Shown piece after piece: positions 35,192-44,594 of a DNA stretch of 64,000 bases. The number at the start of each line of letters is the position of its first letter. Position 1 is the first letter of the stretch. Source of the DNA: Bordetella genomosp. 7. Lineage in GTDB: Bacteria; Pseudomonadota; Gammaproteobacteria; Burkholderiales; Burkholderiaceae_B. The notes under the pieces were generated by a model that saw only the letters and a list, made by a program, of their open reading frames with translations, had not been told where the DNA came from and did no database searches. A program made the position numbers and the translations under genes. The stretch is from the NCBI RefSeq assembly GCF_002261265.1, contig NZ_NEVK01000006.1, positions 496,001-560,000 on the forward strand, read 5' to 3'.

Positions 35192-36073
35192 TCAGGCGAT
35201 CAGGCGATCCAGGGCTTCGCGGTACTTGGCCGCGGTTTTCTGCAGCACGTCCTGAGGCAGGCGCGGCGCGGGCGGGGTCTTGTCCCAGGTTTGCGTCTCG
35301 AGCCAGTCGCGCACGAACTGCTTGTCGAACGACGGCGGGCTGATGCCGACGCGCCATCCGTCGGCGGGCCAGAAGCGCGACGAGTCCGGCGTGAGCACTT
35401 CATCCATCAGGTGCAGCGTGCCGTCGTCGTCCAGCCCGAACTCGAACTTGGTATCGGCGATGATGATGCCCTTGGTGGCCGCGAACTGGGCCGCTTCGGC
35501 GTACAGGCGCAGGGTCACATCACGGATGCGCTCGGCCATTTCCTGGCCGACTTCGTTGACAACGTGGGCGAAGTCGACGTTTTCGTCGTGCAGGCCGAAT
35601 TCGGCCTTGGCCGCCGGCGTGAAAATGGGTTGAGGCAGCTGGCTGGCCTGCTGCAGCCCCGCAGGCAGCGCAATGCCGCAGACCGAGCCCGTGGCCTGGT
35701 AGTCTTTCCAGCCCGATCCGATGAGGTAACCGCGCGCCACGGCCTCGACCAGAATCGGCTTCAGCCGCTTGACCACCACGGCGCGGCCGCGCACCTGCTC
35801 GAGCTCATCGGGCGCCACGACATCTTCGGGCCGGATGCCGGTGGAATGGTTGGGCAGGATGTGCGCCAGCTTGTGCAGCCAGAAATCGGTCAGTTCGGTC
35901 AGGACCTGGCCCTTGCCGGGGATGGGGTCGTCAAGAATGACGTCAAAGGCGGAGATGCGGTCGGAGGCGACGATCAGCAGTTTGTCGTCGCCCACCGCGT
36001 ACATGTCGCGCACTTTGCCGCGACCCAGTAGCGGCAAGGACTTGATGCTGGATTGATGCAGGGCGGAAGTCAC
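35192..36073 (-). CDS. purC: phosphoribosylaminoimidazole-succinocarboxamide synthase PurC
   Basis: A 293-residue SAICAR synthetase joining CAIR and aspartate. [33 protein letters not shown] and [17 protein letters not shown] are the family signatures, seen with a minor change ([14 protein letters not shown]). The GTG start at 36073 (MTSALHQSS) matches the 293-residue length I know for Bordetella PurC; the ATG 9 codons upstream is less likely. Its promoter must lie in the region holding the hairpin element of 36164-36290. Confidence 0.93.
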   Translation of the reverse strand: MTSALHQSSIKSLPLLGRGKVRDMYAVGDDKLLIVASDRISAFDVILDDPIPGKGQVLTELTDFWLHKLAHILPNHSTGIRPEDVVAPDELEQVRGRAVVVKRLKPILVEAVARGYLIGSGWKDYQATGSVCGIALPAGLQQASQLPQPIFTPAAKAEFGLHDENVDFAHVVNEVGQEMAERIRDVTLRLYAEAAQFAATKGIIIADTKFEFGLDDDGTLHLMDEVLTPDSSRFWPADGWRVGISPPSFDKQFVRDWLETQTWDKTPPAPRLPQDVLQKTAAKYREALDRLIA

Positions 36074-36163
36074 GAATCGGCCTATGGGAAAAATGAGCAT
36101 AGATTACTGCAAATGCCCAGGCGGCGTCGCCGGGCCGGGGATCACGTTCGAGACTCGGGCGTC

Positions 36164-36290
36164 CGCTGCCGCTTGGGGCAATGGGGACGGCGCACGTGCG
36201 TCGGGCTCGGGCGCATACAGGCGCCCGATGCCTGCTGCGCAGGCCGCCCCGCCGCCCAACGCGCCGCCCCCATTGCCCCAAGCGGCAGCG
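36164..36290. repeat. large branched hairpin element, copy B
   Basis: Arms 36164-36186 and 36268-36290 are perfectly complementary over 23 bases. After one A-C mismatch, another six pairs follow (36188-36193 with 36261-36266). Inside are the CGCACGTGCG palindrome (36191-36200), hairpin GGGCGC-atacag-GCGCCC (36209-36226) and hairpin GCCTG-ctgcg-CAGGC (36230-36244). The core matches copy A (10510-10638, opposite strand) at about 72 of 80 bases, while the arms do not match. It fills most of the purC/GFA intergenic region. Confidence 0.85.
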
Positions 36291-36363
36291 CAAGTCCGGG
36301 ACCAGCGTACTGGCCAGCCCGGGGCGCATCTTTTAAGCTTGCGCGTACATCAAAGGAGAACCT

Positions 36364-36792
36364 ATGTCACAGCAAGCCGATTCCGCCACGTTCACGGGCG
36401 GTTGCCACTGCGGCGCGGTACGGTACGAGGTCGTGGGCGACACGCTCACGGCCGCCACCTGTCATTGCCGGGACTGCCAGTACGCCAGCGGCGGCGCGCC
36501 TGCGCATGCGCTGTTGTTCGCGCCACAGGCCCTGCGCGTCGTGCAGGGGCAGGCGCAGGAATACACATACCAGGGGGATTCGGGCAATACCGTGGTGCGC
36601 AGCTTCTGCCCGGCGTGCGGTACGCCCTTGTTCGGGCACACCGCAGGCCAGGACTATGTCATCGTGAAGGTCGGCTCGCTGGACGATCCCGGCCGGTTCC
36701 GCTCGCAGATGACGCTATGGGCCGGCTCGGCGCCTGCCTGGCACCACATCGACCGTAGCGTGCCGACCTACGAAGGCAAGGCCGCAGGCTGA
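36364..36792 (+). CDS. GFA family zinc-binding protein
   Basis: A 142-residue protein of the glutathione-dependent formaldehyde-activating enzyme (Gfa/CENP-V) family. The zinc-binding cysteines are in GGCHCGAVRYEV, TCHCRDCQYASGG and SFCPACGTPLFGH. Actual formaldehyde activity is doubtful for most family members, so only the fold is claimed. AAAGGAGAA precedes the ATG. A second GFA gene lies at 50963. Confidence 0.85.
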   Translation: MSQQADSATFTGGCHCGAVRYEVVGDTLTAATCHCRDCQYASGGAPAHALLFAPQALRVVQGQAQEYTYQGDSGNTVVRSFCPACGTPLFGHTAGQDYVIVKVGSLDDPGRFRSQMTLWAGSAPAWHHIDRSVPTYEGKAAG

Positions 36793-36809
36793 CCGCCGGC
36801 GCGGCGCAC

Positions 36810-36840
36810 AAACAAATACGCCGCCCCTGAAGGCGGCGTA
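36810..36840 (-). terminator. intrinsic terminator of the aldolase gene
   Basis: Minus strand TACGCCGCC-ttcagg-GGCGGCGTA is followed by TTTGTTT, 24 bases after the fba stop. Confidence 0.85.
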
Positions 36841-36863
36841 CGTGCCGAAAAACGGCCTGCGGC

Positions 36864-37928
36864 TTATTGCACGACTTGCTTCAAGTCGCCCGACGCATAA
36901 CGCTGCGCCATTTCCGACAACGGCACGGGCTTGATCTTGCTGGCGTTGCCGGCGGTGCCGAACTGGGTGTAGCGCTGCACGCAGATGGCCTTGGCAGCCG
37001 CGCGCGCGGGCTTCAGGTATTCGCGCGGGTCGAACTTGCTGGGGTTCTCGGCAAAGAAGCGGCGTATGGCGCCGGTCATGGCCAGGCGGATATCGGTGTC
37101 GATATTGACCTTGCGCACGCCGTACTTGATGGCTTCCTGAATTTCTTCCACGGGCACGCCGTAGGTTTCCTTCATGTCGCCGCCGAACTCGCGGATTTCG
37201 GCCAGCAAGTCCTGAGGCACGCTGGAGCTGCCGTGCATCACCAGGTGCGTGTTGGGCAGGCGGGCGTGGATTTCCTTGATGCGCGAGATCGACAGGATAT
37301 CGCCGGTGGGCTTGCGCGTGAACTTGTAGGCGCCATGGCTGGTGCCGATGGCGATGGCCAGCGCATCGAGCTGGGTGCGGCGCACGAAGTCGGCCGCCTG
37401 CTCGGGGTCGGTGAGCAGCTGCTCGCGCGTCATGGTGCCTTCGGCGCCGTGGCCGTCTTCCTTGTCGCCCTTCATGGTTTCAAGCGAACCCAGGCAGCCC
37501 AGTTCGCCTTCGACCGTAACACCCAGCTTGTGGGCGATGTCGACCACCTTCTTGGTGACGTCGACGTTGTATTCGTAGTCGGCGATGGTCTTGCCGTCTT
37601 CTTCGAGCGAGCCGTCCATCATGACGCTGGAGAAGCCCAGGTCGATGGCGCCCTGACAAACCTTGGGCGACTGCCCGTGGTCCTGGTGCATGACGACGGG
37701 GATATGGGGATACGACTCGACGGCGGCCTGGATGAGATATTTCAGGAAGCCTTCGCCCGCATACTTGCGCGCGCCGGCCGACGCCTGCATGATGACCGGG
37801 CTGTCGGTTTCAGCGGCGGCTTCCATGATGGCCTGGACCTGTTCCAGGTTGTTGACGTTGAACGCGGGGATGCCGTAACCATGCTCGGCGGCATGGTCAA
37901 GCAACTGGCGCATGGAAACTAGGGCCAT
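36864..37928 (-). CDS. fba: fructose-bisphosphate aldolase, class II
   Basis: A 354-residue Zn-dependent aldolase of the Calvin-cycle subtype (fructose 1,6-bisphosphate to GAP plus DHAP). [48 protein letters not shown] (zinc His region) and [18 protein letters not shown] are the family signatures. A strong AGGAGG Shine-Dalgarno precedes the ATG at 37928. Confidence 0.95.
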   Translation of the reverse strand: MALVSMRQLLDHAAEHGYGIPAFNVNNLEQVQAIMEAAAETDSPVIMQASAGARKYAGEGFLKYLIQAAVESYPHIPVVMHQDHGQSPKVCQGAIDLGFSSVMMDGSLEEDGKTIADYEYNVDVTKKVVDIAHKLGVTVEGELGCLGSLETMKGDKEDGHGAEGTMTREQLLTDPEQAADFVRRTQLDALAIAIGTSHGAYKFTRKPTGDILSISRIKEIHARLPNTHLVMHGSSSVPQDLLAEIREFGGDMKETYGVPVEEIQEAIKYGVRKVNIDTDIRLAMTGAIRRFFAENPSKFDPREYLKPARAAAKAICVQRYTQFGTAGNASKIKPVPLSEMAQRYASGDLKQVVQ

Positions 37929-38080
37929 GGGGTGGTCCTCCTGAATGGCAAGGGAATGATAGGTTGGAAGCCTGCTGAACACGGCGATTTTAGCCGGGAT
38001 TGCCCAGGGCTTCCCGAAGGAATGTCACGGAAGGTGTCAGGCTTTGCCGCAGCGTTGCGCTGCAGCGCAACACGCGCCGG

Positions 38081-38536
38081 TCAATCGCTTACCGAGCAGC
38101 CCACAGGCTGGCCGCTGTCGAACTCGACATCGTAAGTGTGCCGGTCGTCCCAGGGCACGGTGAACCACAGTTCGTAGTCCTCTGCCGACTCGTCAAACAG
38201 CCAGATCGCGCGCAACGTGGCGCAGCCGGCCATGGCTTCGGCGTCTTCGGCGCGCAGCCAGCGCGACGGGTCGATGCCCCGCTTCAGCCACGCCTCGGGC
38301 TGGTAGTGATCCAGCAGGAAATCGGCCGCCGCCAGCACCTGTTCGTCCAGGCTGGCCAGCAAGCCCCGCACCGCGCGCGAGGCATCGGGGCCCGGCTCGT
38401 CGCCGTCGGTCTGCACCATGACATGGATGGGCGGCCGGCCCGGGCCGGCCTCGACGTTTGCCGCCGTCCACAATTCGGGCGTTTCGGGGTCCTGGATGAA
38501 ATTGAGCGTCGCCACGATGGTCTCCGCCAGCCGCAT
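38081..38536 (-). CDS. hypothetical protein (151 aa)
   Basis: I do not recognise this family. It is an acidic soluble protein with no signal peptide or membrane helix. It ends WFTVPWDDRHTYDVEFDSGQPVGCSVSD, a pattern seen in several small uncharacterised domain families. The coding frame shows the normal GC3 bias of the region and has no overlapping gene, so it is probably real. It stands alone between fba and phnM. Confidence 0.6.
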   Translation of the reverse strand: MRLAETIVATLNFIQDPETPELWTAANVEAGPGRPPIHVMVQTDGDEPGPDASRAVRGLLASLDEQVLAAADFLLDHYQPEAWLKRGIDPSRWLRAEDAEAMAGCATLRAIWLFDESAEDYELWFTVPWDDRHTYDVEFDSGQPVGCSVSD

Positions 38537-38636
38537 ATGCCGCTGTTGCGGGCCCGCCCGGGACGGGCCGGCCCATGCCCCATTTAACCAGACCCCGGCC
38601 GCGCGTGCCGAGGAATATACCCGCCCGGTCCTGCAA

Positions 38637-39821
38637 TCACGCCGCCGCCTTCGCCAGCAAGGGCTCGCGCACTTCGGGGTAATGTGCCGAGAACACCAGC
38701 CGCCCCGCTGTCCAGGTGCGGCTGACCAGCGGCTGCTGCCCCACTACGGTCGCGGCGACCAGGTCGGCGCGCGCGCCCACGGCGATGCGCCCGCGGTCTG
38801 CCAGGCCGCATGCGTCGGCCGGGTTGGCCGTGACCAGGGCCATGGCCTGCGGCAGCGTCAGGTCGCTTTGCGCGGCCACTGCGAATGCGGCGGCGATCAG
38901 GGTGGACGGCTGGTAGTCCGAACACAGGCAGCTCGCGACCCCTGCGCGCACGGCGTCGATGGCGCGCATCGAGCCGCTCTGGCTGCGTCCGCGCAGGACA
39001 TTCGGGGCGCCCAATATCGTCGGCAGGCCGCAGGATACCGCCGCCGTCGCCGTATCCAGGTTGATCGGGAACTCGCTCATCGAGATGCCCAGGTTGCGCA
39101 TCGTGGCCACGCGTTGCACCGAGTCGTCGTCGTGGCTGGCGGTGGGTACGCCCAGGCGCCGCGCGTGTCCCACCAGGGTTTCGACGCGCGACACCGCCCC
39201 TTCGCGCGCCTGCAGTTTCGTGCGCGCCGCTTCTTCGGCCTCGCCGCGGCTCATGGCGTGGTTGCCCATCATGTACTGCAGATAGGCTTCCAGCGTCTTG
39301 AACTGGCCCTGGCCGGGCGAATGGTCCATGACCGACAGCAGGTCCACCACGCCTTCTTCCAGCAACGCCTGCAAGACCGGCATGGCGGTCGGGTCGGTGA
39401 CCTCGTAGCGGCAATGCACACGGTTGTCCACCAGGCCCTGCCTGCGGAACGCGTGCACGGCACGGGCCACGCCGGCCGCGACGTCATTGTTGCGCACGCC
39501 CCATTCGTTGTTGGCAAAAGACAATGCGTGAAACGGCGTGGTGATGCCCGCCGCCGCATTGCGACGGTCAACCTGCGCCACCGCGAAATCCAGCGGAAAC
39601 AGCACGCGGGATCGCGGCTCGGCCTCTTTTTCTATGGCGTCGCAATGCAGATCGATCAGCCCGGGCAGCAGAGCCTGCCCTTGCAGGTCGACCTCGCAGG
39701 CACCCGCCGCGCCGGCGGGCTCGATAGCGGCGATGACGCCGTCTTCGACCAGCAAGGCGCTGTCCTCGAGCACGCTGTCGGGCAGCACGATGCGGGCATG
39801 GGTGATGTATACGGCGGACAT
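38637..39821 (-). CDS. phnM: alpha-D-ribose 1-methylphosphonate 5-triphosphate diphosphatase PhnM
   Basis: A 394-residue amidohydrolase-superfamily enzyme that removes pyrophosphate from the PhnGHIL product to give ribose 1-methylphosphonate 5-phosphate. Metal-site regions: LPGLIDLHCDAIEKEAEPR (an LHxD form of the HxH site), TASHDDDS, and ASCLCSDYQPSTLIAAAF with the catalytic Asp. It is the last gene of the phnGHIJKLM operon; phnL ends 2 bases upstream. A second PhnM is encoded at 45422. Confidence 0.92.
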   Translation of the reverse strand: MSAVYITHARIVLPDSVLEDSALLVEDGVIAAIEPAGAAGACEVDLQGQALLPGLIDLHCDAIEKEAEPRSRVLFPLDFAVAQVDRRNAAAGITTPFHALSFANNEWGVRNNDVAAGVARAVHAFRRQGLVDNRVHCRYEVTDPTAMPVLQALLEEGVVDLLSVMDHSPGQGQFKTLEAYLQYMMGNHAMSRGEAEEAARTKLQAREGAVSRVETLVGHARRLGVPTASHDDDSVQRVATMRNLGISMSEFPINLDTATAAVSCGLPTILGAPNVLRGRSQSGSMRAIDAVRAGVASCLCSDYQPSTLIAAAFAVAAQSDLTLPQAMALVTANPADACGLADRGRIAVGARADLVAATVVGQQPLVSRTWTAGRLVFSAHYPEVREPLLAKAAA

Positions 39822-39823
39822 AA

Positions 39824-40540
39824 TCACTCCTGGTCGCCGACAAGCACGGCGGGTTGGATGGGCAGGATGCGCGTGGCGACCTCGTCGCGCACGGCTTCGT
39901 CGTGGAAAATCCCGATCAGGCATCGTCCGGCGGCAGCGGCCTCGCGTATCAGCGCCACCACCACGGCGCGGTTGTCGGCATCCAGCGATGCAGTAGGCTC
40001 GTCGAGCAGCAGCAGCGGATGGGCGCCGATGAAGCCGCGCGCGATATTGACGCGCTGCTGCTCGCCGCCCGAAAACGTGGCGGGGGGCAGGCTCCATAGG
40101 CGTGCCGGCACATTCAGCCGTTCGAGCATCGCGGCGGCCTTGGCGCGCGCCGCCTCGGCGTCGTGCCCCGCCGTGCGCAGCGGCTCGGCAACGACGTCCA
40201 GCGCGCTTACCCGCGGTATTACCCGCAGGAACTGGCTGACATAGCCGATCACGTCGCGCCGCAGGCGCAGCACGCGCTGCTCGGCGGCATGAGTCAGTTC
40301 CACCCATTCGTTTCCGTCGCGCACGCATATGCTGCCGGCCGTGGCCAGATAATTGCCGTACAGACAGCGCAGCAACGTGCTCTTGCCGGTGCCCGACGGG
40401 CCGGCGAGCACCAGGCAGTCGCCCGGCCCGGCATCGAAACTGATGTTGTCCAGCACGGGCAGGCGGATGCCGCCCTGGCTGTGCAGGGTGAACATCTTGC
40501 CCAGGCCGCGCACCTGGATCAGGGAAGTCGTGGCGTTCAT
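39824..40540 (-). CDS. phnL: C-P lyase complex ATPase-like subunit PhnL
   Basis: A 238-residue ABC-type ATPase subunit of the C-P lyase machinery, needed for the PhnI-catalysed nucleoside triphosphate step. Walker A is AGPSGTGKSTLLRCLYGNYLA, the signature is FSGGEQQRVNIARGFIG and Walker B is LLLLDEPTASLD. The N-terminal GLGKMFTLHSQGGIRLPVLDNISF is PhnL-like. It starts 6 bases after phnK ends. Confidence 0.93.
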   Translation of the reverse strand: MNATTSLIQVRGLGKMFTLHSQGGIRLPVLDNISFDAGPGDCLVLAGPSGTGKSTLLRCLYGNYLATAGSICVRDGNEWVELTHAAEQRVLRLRRDVIGYVSQFLRVIPRVSALDVVAEPLRTAGHDAEAARAKAAAMLERLNVPARLWSLPPATFSGGEQQRVNIARGFIGAHPLLLLDEPTASLDADNRAVVVALIREAAAAGRCLIGIFHDEAVRDEVATRILPIQPAVLVGDQE

Positions 40541-40546
40541 AAGGGT

Positions 40547-41326
40547 TCAGTTCTGCAAAATGGAAGACACCAGCAGCTGCGTGTAGGGATGCTGGGGATC
40601 GTCCAGGATTTGATCGGTAAGGCCGCTTTCGACCACGTGGCCGCCACGCATGACCAAGGTGCGATGCGCGAGCAATCGCGCGACGGCCAGGTCGTGCGTC
40701 ACGACGATCGCGGCCAGGCCCAGGTCGGCCACCAGCTGGCGCAGCAGATCCAGCAACCGGGCCTGCACCGATACATCCAGGGCGGCCGTAGGCTCGTCCA
40801 TGAACACCATGCGCGGATGCGTGACAAGGTTGCGGGCGATCTGCAGCCGTTGCTGCATGCCGCCCGAGAATGCCGCGGGCGCGTCATCGAGCCGGCCGGC
40901 GTCGATTTCCATTTTCTGCAGCCAGCCGCATGCCTCCTGGCGCAGCGCGCCATAGTGGCGCCGGCCCACGGCCATCAGGCGTTCGGCGATATTGGCGCCC
41001 GCGCTGACCTGCATGCGCAGCCCGTCGCGCGGGTTCTGGCGCACGAAGCCCCAGTCGGTGCGCGCAAGCAGCCGCAAGTGCGCGGACGAAAGCGAAGCCA
41101 GGTCGACAAAGCCCCGGTCGCGCGTGTCGTACCAGACGCTGCCCGAATCCGGCGGCAGCTGCCGCGACACGGCTTGCAGCAGCGTGCTCTTGCCCGACCC
41201 GGATTCTCCTACGACACACAGCACTTCGCCCGGATGCAGGTCGAAGCTGATGTCGCGGCAGCCATGCACGCCGTCCCAGGTGCTCGTCAGGCCGCGCACG
41301 GAAAGCAATGGTTGTTCGCCAGTCAT
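40547..41326 (-). CDS. phnK: C-P lyase complex ATPase-like subunit PhnK
   Basis: A 259-residue ABC-type subunit that binds the PhnGHIJ core. Walker A is [15 protein letters not shown], the signature is FSGGMQQRLQIARNLVT and Walker B is MVFMDEPTAALDVSVQ. An insert (RTDWGFVRQNPRDGLRMQVSAG) is typical of PhnK. Start ATG at 41326 (MTGEQPLL) overlaps the phnJ stop (ATGA). Confidence 0.93.
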   Translation of the reverse strand: MTGEQPLLSVRGLTSTWDGVHGCRDISFDLHPGEVLCVVGESGSGKSTLLQAVSRQLPPDSGSVWYDTRDRGFVDLASLSSAHLRLLARTDWGFVRQNPRDGLRMQVSAGANIAERLMAVGRRHYGALRQEACGWLQKMEIDAGRLDDAPAAFSGGMQQRLQIARNLVTHPRMVFMDEPTAALDVSVQARLLDLLRQLVADLGLAAIVVTHDLAVARLLAHRTLVMRGGHVVESGLTDQILDDPQHPYTQLLVSSILQN

Positions 41327-42201
41327 GCTGCGGCCTCCTGGCGGCCGGAACAATATTCCGTGTCCGAACATACATAGCTGCGGGTCCCCTCGTCATCCAG
41401 GATGATCTCGTCCAGGAAACTCTGCGTGGACCCGCACAAGTCGCAGCACCGATCCCATTGCTCGATGCGAAAGGGATGGTCTTCGAAATCCAGGCTGCGC
41501 ACCCTGGTATAGGGCGGCACGGCATAAACGCGTTTCTCGCGGCCGGCGCCGAACAGCATCAGCGCCGGGCTGCAGTCGAGCTTGGGATTGTCGAACTTCG
41601 GAATCGGCGACGGACGCATCATGTAGCGTTCGTTCACCATCACCGGATAGTCGTAGGTCGTGGCGATATGCCCGTGCTGCGCAATGTCTTCGTACAGCTT
41701 GACGTGCATGCCTCCGTACTCGGACAGCGCATGCATCGTGCGGGTTTCTGTTTCGCTGGGCTCGAGCCAGCGCAAGGGCTCGGGTATGGGCACCTGGAAC
41801 ACCATCACCTGCCCCTCGCGCAACGGCGTTTCGGGGATGCGGTGGCGCGTCTGCACGATGGTCGCCTCCCGCGTGGACTCGGTGGTACGCACGCCAGTCA
41901 CGCGACGGAAGAACCGCCGGATGTTGATGGCATTGGTCGTATCGTCCGAACCCTGGTCGATGACTTTCAGCACATCATCCGCGCCGATGATGGCGGCAGT
42001 GACTTGAATGCCTCCGGTGCCCCAGCCGTACGGCAGCGGCATTTCGCGGCTGCCGAACGGCACCTGGTACCCGGGTATGGCCACGGCTTTCAATAGTGCG
42101 CGGCGCAGCATGCGCTTGGTGGATTCGTCCAGGTAGGCAAAGTTGTAGTTCGCATCGCGCGCCACGGGGTCGCGCGGACTTGTCGTTTCTGGCTGGTTCA
42201 T
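41323..42201 (-). CDS. phnJ: alpha-D-ribose 1-methylphosphonate 5-phosphate C-P lyase PhnJ
   Basis: A 292-residue radical-SAM-type enzyme that cuts the carbon-phosphorus bond. The cluster cysteines keep the exact E. coli spacing C-x2-C-x21-C-x5-C (CDLCG...YVCSDTEYC) at the C-terminal end. The glycyl/thiyl radical region PYGWGTGGIQVTAA is present near residue 60. It overlaps phnI and phnK by four bases each, so the three are tightly co-translated. Confidence 0.96.
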   Translation of the reverse strand: MNQPETTSPRDPVARDANYNFAYLDESTKRMLRRALLKAVAIPGYQVPFGSREMPLPYGWGTGGIQVTAAIIGADDVLKVIDQGSDDTTNAINIRRFFRRVTGVRTTESTREATIVQTRHRIPETPLREGQVMVFQVPIPEPLRWLEPSETETRTMHALSEYGGMHVKLYEDIAQHGHIATTYDYPVMVNERYMMRPSPIPKFDNPKLDCSPALMLFGAGREKRVYAVPPYTRVRSLDFEDHPFRIEQWDRCCDLCGSTQSFLDEIILDDEGTRSYVCSDTEYCSGRQEAAA

Positions 42202-43346
42202 GTGGGTATGGCCTCATTGGCGAGGGGCGCGCGCTCGGCGGCCGGTTCATCATCCGCCGGCCCGCAGGGGGTTGCGCCCGCGTGTTCCTGGCGCAGCCGG
42301 CGCAAGAGCTCCAGGTTGGCCTGGAAGTCGACGTAATGCGGCAGCTTCAAGTGCTGCACAAAGCCGGAGGCTTCGACGTTATCGCTGTGATAAAGCACGA
42401 ACTCGTGGTCGTTGGCCGGGGCTTCGGCGGCTTCGCCCAGTTCGTCGGCCTTCAAGGCGCGATCCACCAGCGCCATCGACATGGCCTTGCGTTCGCCATA
42501 GCCGAAGGTAAGGCCGTAGCCGCGCGTGAACTTGGGCGCCTGGCGCGCGTTTCCGGAAAACTGGCTGACCATCTGGCATTCGGTGACTTCGATCTCGCCT
42601 ATCGTCACCGCAAAGCCCAGTTCTTCGATCATCATGTCCACTTCCAGCGAGCCATAGCGGATCTCGGCCGCGAAAGGATGGGTGTTGCCGTAACCGCGCT
42701 GCGTGGAATAACCCATCGACAGCAGGAACCCTTCATCGGCGCGCGCCAGGTTCTGCAGGCGCGCATCGCGGCCGGCCGGGAATGCAAGCGGTTGGCGGGT
42801 CAGGTCGAAGGGAGCCGGGTCGCCGGGCGGCGGCGCTTCAGGCTCGACCAGGTCATCGTGTTGCAACAGGTCAGTGACGCGCGGCATGGACGCCGCCACG
42901 GGCTGGGCCGCCGGCGCCAGCGGCTCGGGCGAATCGCTGTCGTCTTGCAGCGAAAAGTCGAGCAGCCGCTGTGTGTAGTCGTAGGTGGGCCCCAGAATCT
43001 GGCCGCCCGGCACATCTTTGAACGTGGAAGAAATGCGCCGCGACAACCGCATGCGCGCGGTATCCACGGGTAGCGTGGCGCCGAAGCGCGGCAATGTCGT
43101 GCGAAACGCGCGCAGCAGGAACACGGCTTCGATCAGGTCGCCCGCGGCCTGCTTGATCGCCAGCGCGGCAAGCTGCGGATCATAGAGCGCCCCTTCGGCC
43201 ATGACGCGCGATACCGCCAGCGGCATCTGCTGACGAATCTGCGCAAGCGTCAGTTCCGGCACGGCCGTGTCGCCCCGCCGGTACATATCGAGCATGCGAT
43301 AAGAATTCAGGATGGCGCGCTCACCGCCTTTTACGGCCACGTACAT
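42198..43346 (-). CDS. phnI: C-P lyase core subunit PhnI
   Basis: A 382-residue nucleosidase subunit that with G, H and L couples phosphonate to ATP-derived ribose. The start MYVAVKGGERAILNSYRMLDMYRRGD is the family N-terminus. LLQHDDLVEP and FLLSMGYSTQRGYGNTHPFAAEIRYG are conserved stretches. It ends overlapping phnJ by four bases, and phnH ends one base upstream of its start. Confidence 0.94.
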   Translation of the reverse strand: MYVAVKGGERAILNSYRMLDMYRRGDTAVPELTLAQIRQQMPLAVSRVMAEGALYDPQLAALAIKQAAGDLIEAVFLLRAFRTTLPRFGATLPVDTARMRLSRRISSTFKDVPGGQILGPTYDYTQRLLDFSLQDDSDSPEPLAPAAQPVAASMPRVTDLLQHDDLVEPEAPPPGDPAPFDLTRQPLAFPAGRDARLQNLARADEGFLLSMGYSTQRGYGNTHPFAAEIRYGSLEVDMMIEELGFAVTIGEIEVTECQMVSQFSGNARQAPKFTRGYGLTFGYGERKAMSMALVDRALKADELGEAAEAPANDHEFVLYHSDNVEASGFVQHLKLPHYVDFQANLELLRRLRQEHAGATPCGPADDEPAAERAPLANEAIPT

Positions 43347-43347
43347 G

Positions 43348-43947
43348 TCAGGTCTCCGCTTGAGCCGTGCGCGGCAGCCCGCACAGCCGGTTGCCCTGGA
43401 CAAGGAATACGTCCACCCCCAGGGGAAACAGTTGATGATTGGCGCGCCATTGCGCCCAGAACCCTTCCGGGAGGCCGGCGATGCTGAGTTCGCGGCGCGT
43501 GGCAATGCCGGGCCCCGACAGGGTGACGCGCGGGCCGCGCCCGAACGCTTCGACCTCGATCAACAGCGTGGCCGACGTGTCCGGATAGGCGGCATCGCCC
43601 GCGTGCAGGCGCTGCAGGGCGGGCGCCGCCAGGCCGCCCGGCACGGCGGCAAAGCGGGCGCGCGCCGGGTCTTCGACCAACGGGCAGCCGCAATGGAACC
43701 GCAGGTAGCGGCGCACATCATCCGATACCCCGGCGGGCAGCCATACGGGCGCATCGGCATCGGCCAGGGTCAGCAGCATTGCCGTCATGCCAGGCGACAG
43801 GCCCGCCGGCACGCCGCACTGCGCATTGATTTCCTGGATGATTCCGGGCTGCGCCATGGCCTGCAGCGCGACGCGGAAGGTCTGTTGGGCGCGGCTTGCG
43901 CCGTCATCAAAGCCGGGAGCCGGCGGCGCGGTTGCAAGAGACAACAT
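43348..43947 (-). CDS. phnH: C-P lyase core subunit PhnH
   Basis: A 199-residue PLP-fold-like structural subunit. The region PGFDDGASRAQQTFRVALQAMAQPG is the conserved PhnH start, and LIEVEAFGRGPRVTLSGPGI is mid-protein. It directly abuts phnG (its first codon follows the last base of the phnG stop), which fits coupling within the operon. Confidence 0.92.
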   Translation of the reverse strand: MLSLATAPPAPGFDDGASRAQQTFRVALQAMAQPGIIQEINAQCGVPAGLSPGMTAMLLTLADADAPVWLPAGVSDDVRRYLRFHCGCPLVEDPARARFAAVPGGLAAPALQRLHAGDAAYPDTSATLLIEVEAFGRGPRVTLSGPGIATRRELSIAGLPEGFWAQWRANHQLFPLGVDVFLVQGNRLCGLPRTAQAET

Positions 43948-44418
43948 TCAATCTTCTCCTCGTACCAGCGTGAAAAATTCCACCTGGGTCTGTGCGGCCA
44001 CGCCGGCACGGTGCCGCGCCCGCGCTTCGTGGTCTCGGGCCAGCGGCTCGATAACGTCCGCCTGTATGCGCCCGTGCCAGTCGCCGTTCTGCAGCAGCGC
44101 ATCCAGCACCGCGGCGTGTTCGGCATGGCGCTGCGAGCGTCCCGGCACATAGGCCACGCCCATCGTGCCGTCTTCCAGCGCGACGGCGCAGCGGGTTATG
44201 CTCATCTCTCCCAGGTTGAACTGGGCGCCCGTTCCGCCGCTGCGCGCGCGCACCATCGTCATGCCGCTTTCAGGTGCGCGCAGGCGGGAATGCGCGGGCA
44301 ACGGGCCCAGGCCCTGCACGGCACGCTCCAGCATGCCGGGGTCCGCGAGCGCCAGCACGCGCATCCAGGCACGGCGCCGCGCCACGGCAGCCGTTTCGGG
44401 AGGGGAATCAGAGTGCAT
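43948..44418 (-). CDS. phnG: C-P lyase core subunit PhnG
   Basis: A 156-residue subunit of the PhnGHIJ core. RRRAWMRVLALADPGMLERAV, GTGAQFNLGEMSITRCAVAL and VPGRSQRHAEHAAVLDALLQ follow the PhnG pattern. It is the first gene of the minus-strand operon. A GAGGAAC ribosome binding site overlaps a candidate PhnF operator (44427-44441) just before the start. Confidence 0.92.
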   Translation of the reverse strand: MHSDSPPETAAVARRRAWMRVLALADPGMLERAVQGLGPLPAHSRLRAPESGMTMVRARSGGTGAQFNLGEMSITRCAVALEDGTMGVAYVPGRSQRHAEHAAVLDALLQNGDWHGRIQADVIEPLARDHEARARHRAGVAAQTQVEFFTLVRGED

Positions 44419-44426
44419 AGTTCCTC

Positions 44427-44441
44427 TATACGTCTAGATGA
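44427..44441. promoter_or_regulatory. candidate PhnF operator in the phnG leader
   Basis: TATACGTCTAGATGA lies 9-23 bases upstream of the phnG start and touches its ribosome binding site. It shares ACGTCTAGA with a near-perfect dyad at 45350-45365 beside the second phnM, the only other place in this cluster where I see it. Confidence 0.5.
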
Positions 44442-44594
44442 TTTGGCAGATTTGAAGCGGGGCTTTCTGCACGCAGTACACCATTGCGGCGTGAACTTTT
44501 CGTGACAACGCATGCATCAGGCGATGCGGCCCGTCTGTGCTGGCAAAATCATGGCCTTCTAATATGAAGCCGTCATTACCGGAACGGAATTACC

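Noticed and set aside
38418-40244. 608-codon plus-strand frame opposite phnM and phnL
   Set aside because: It is antisense to well-identified phn genes and has typical antisense composition.
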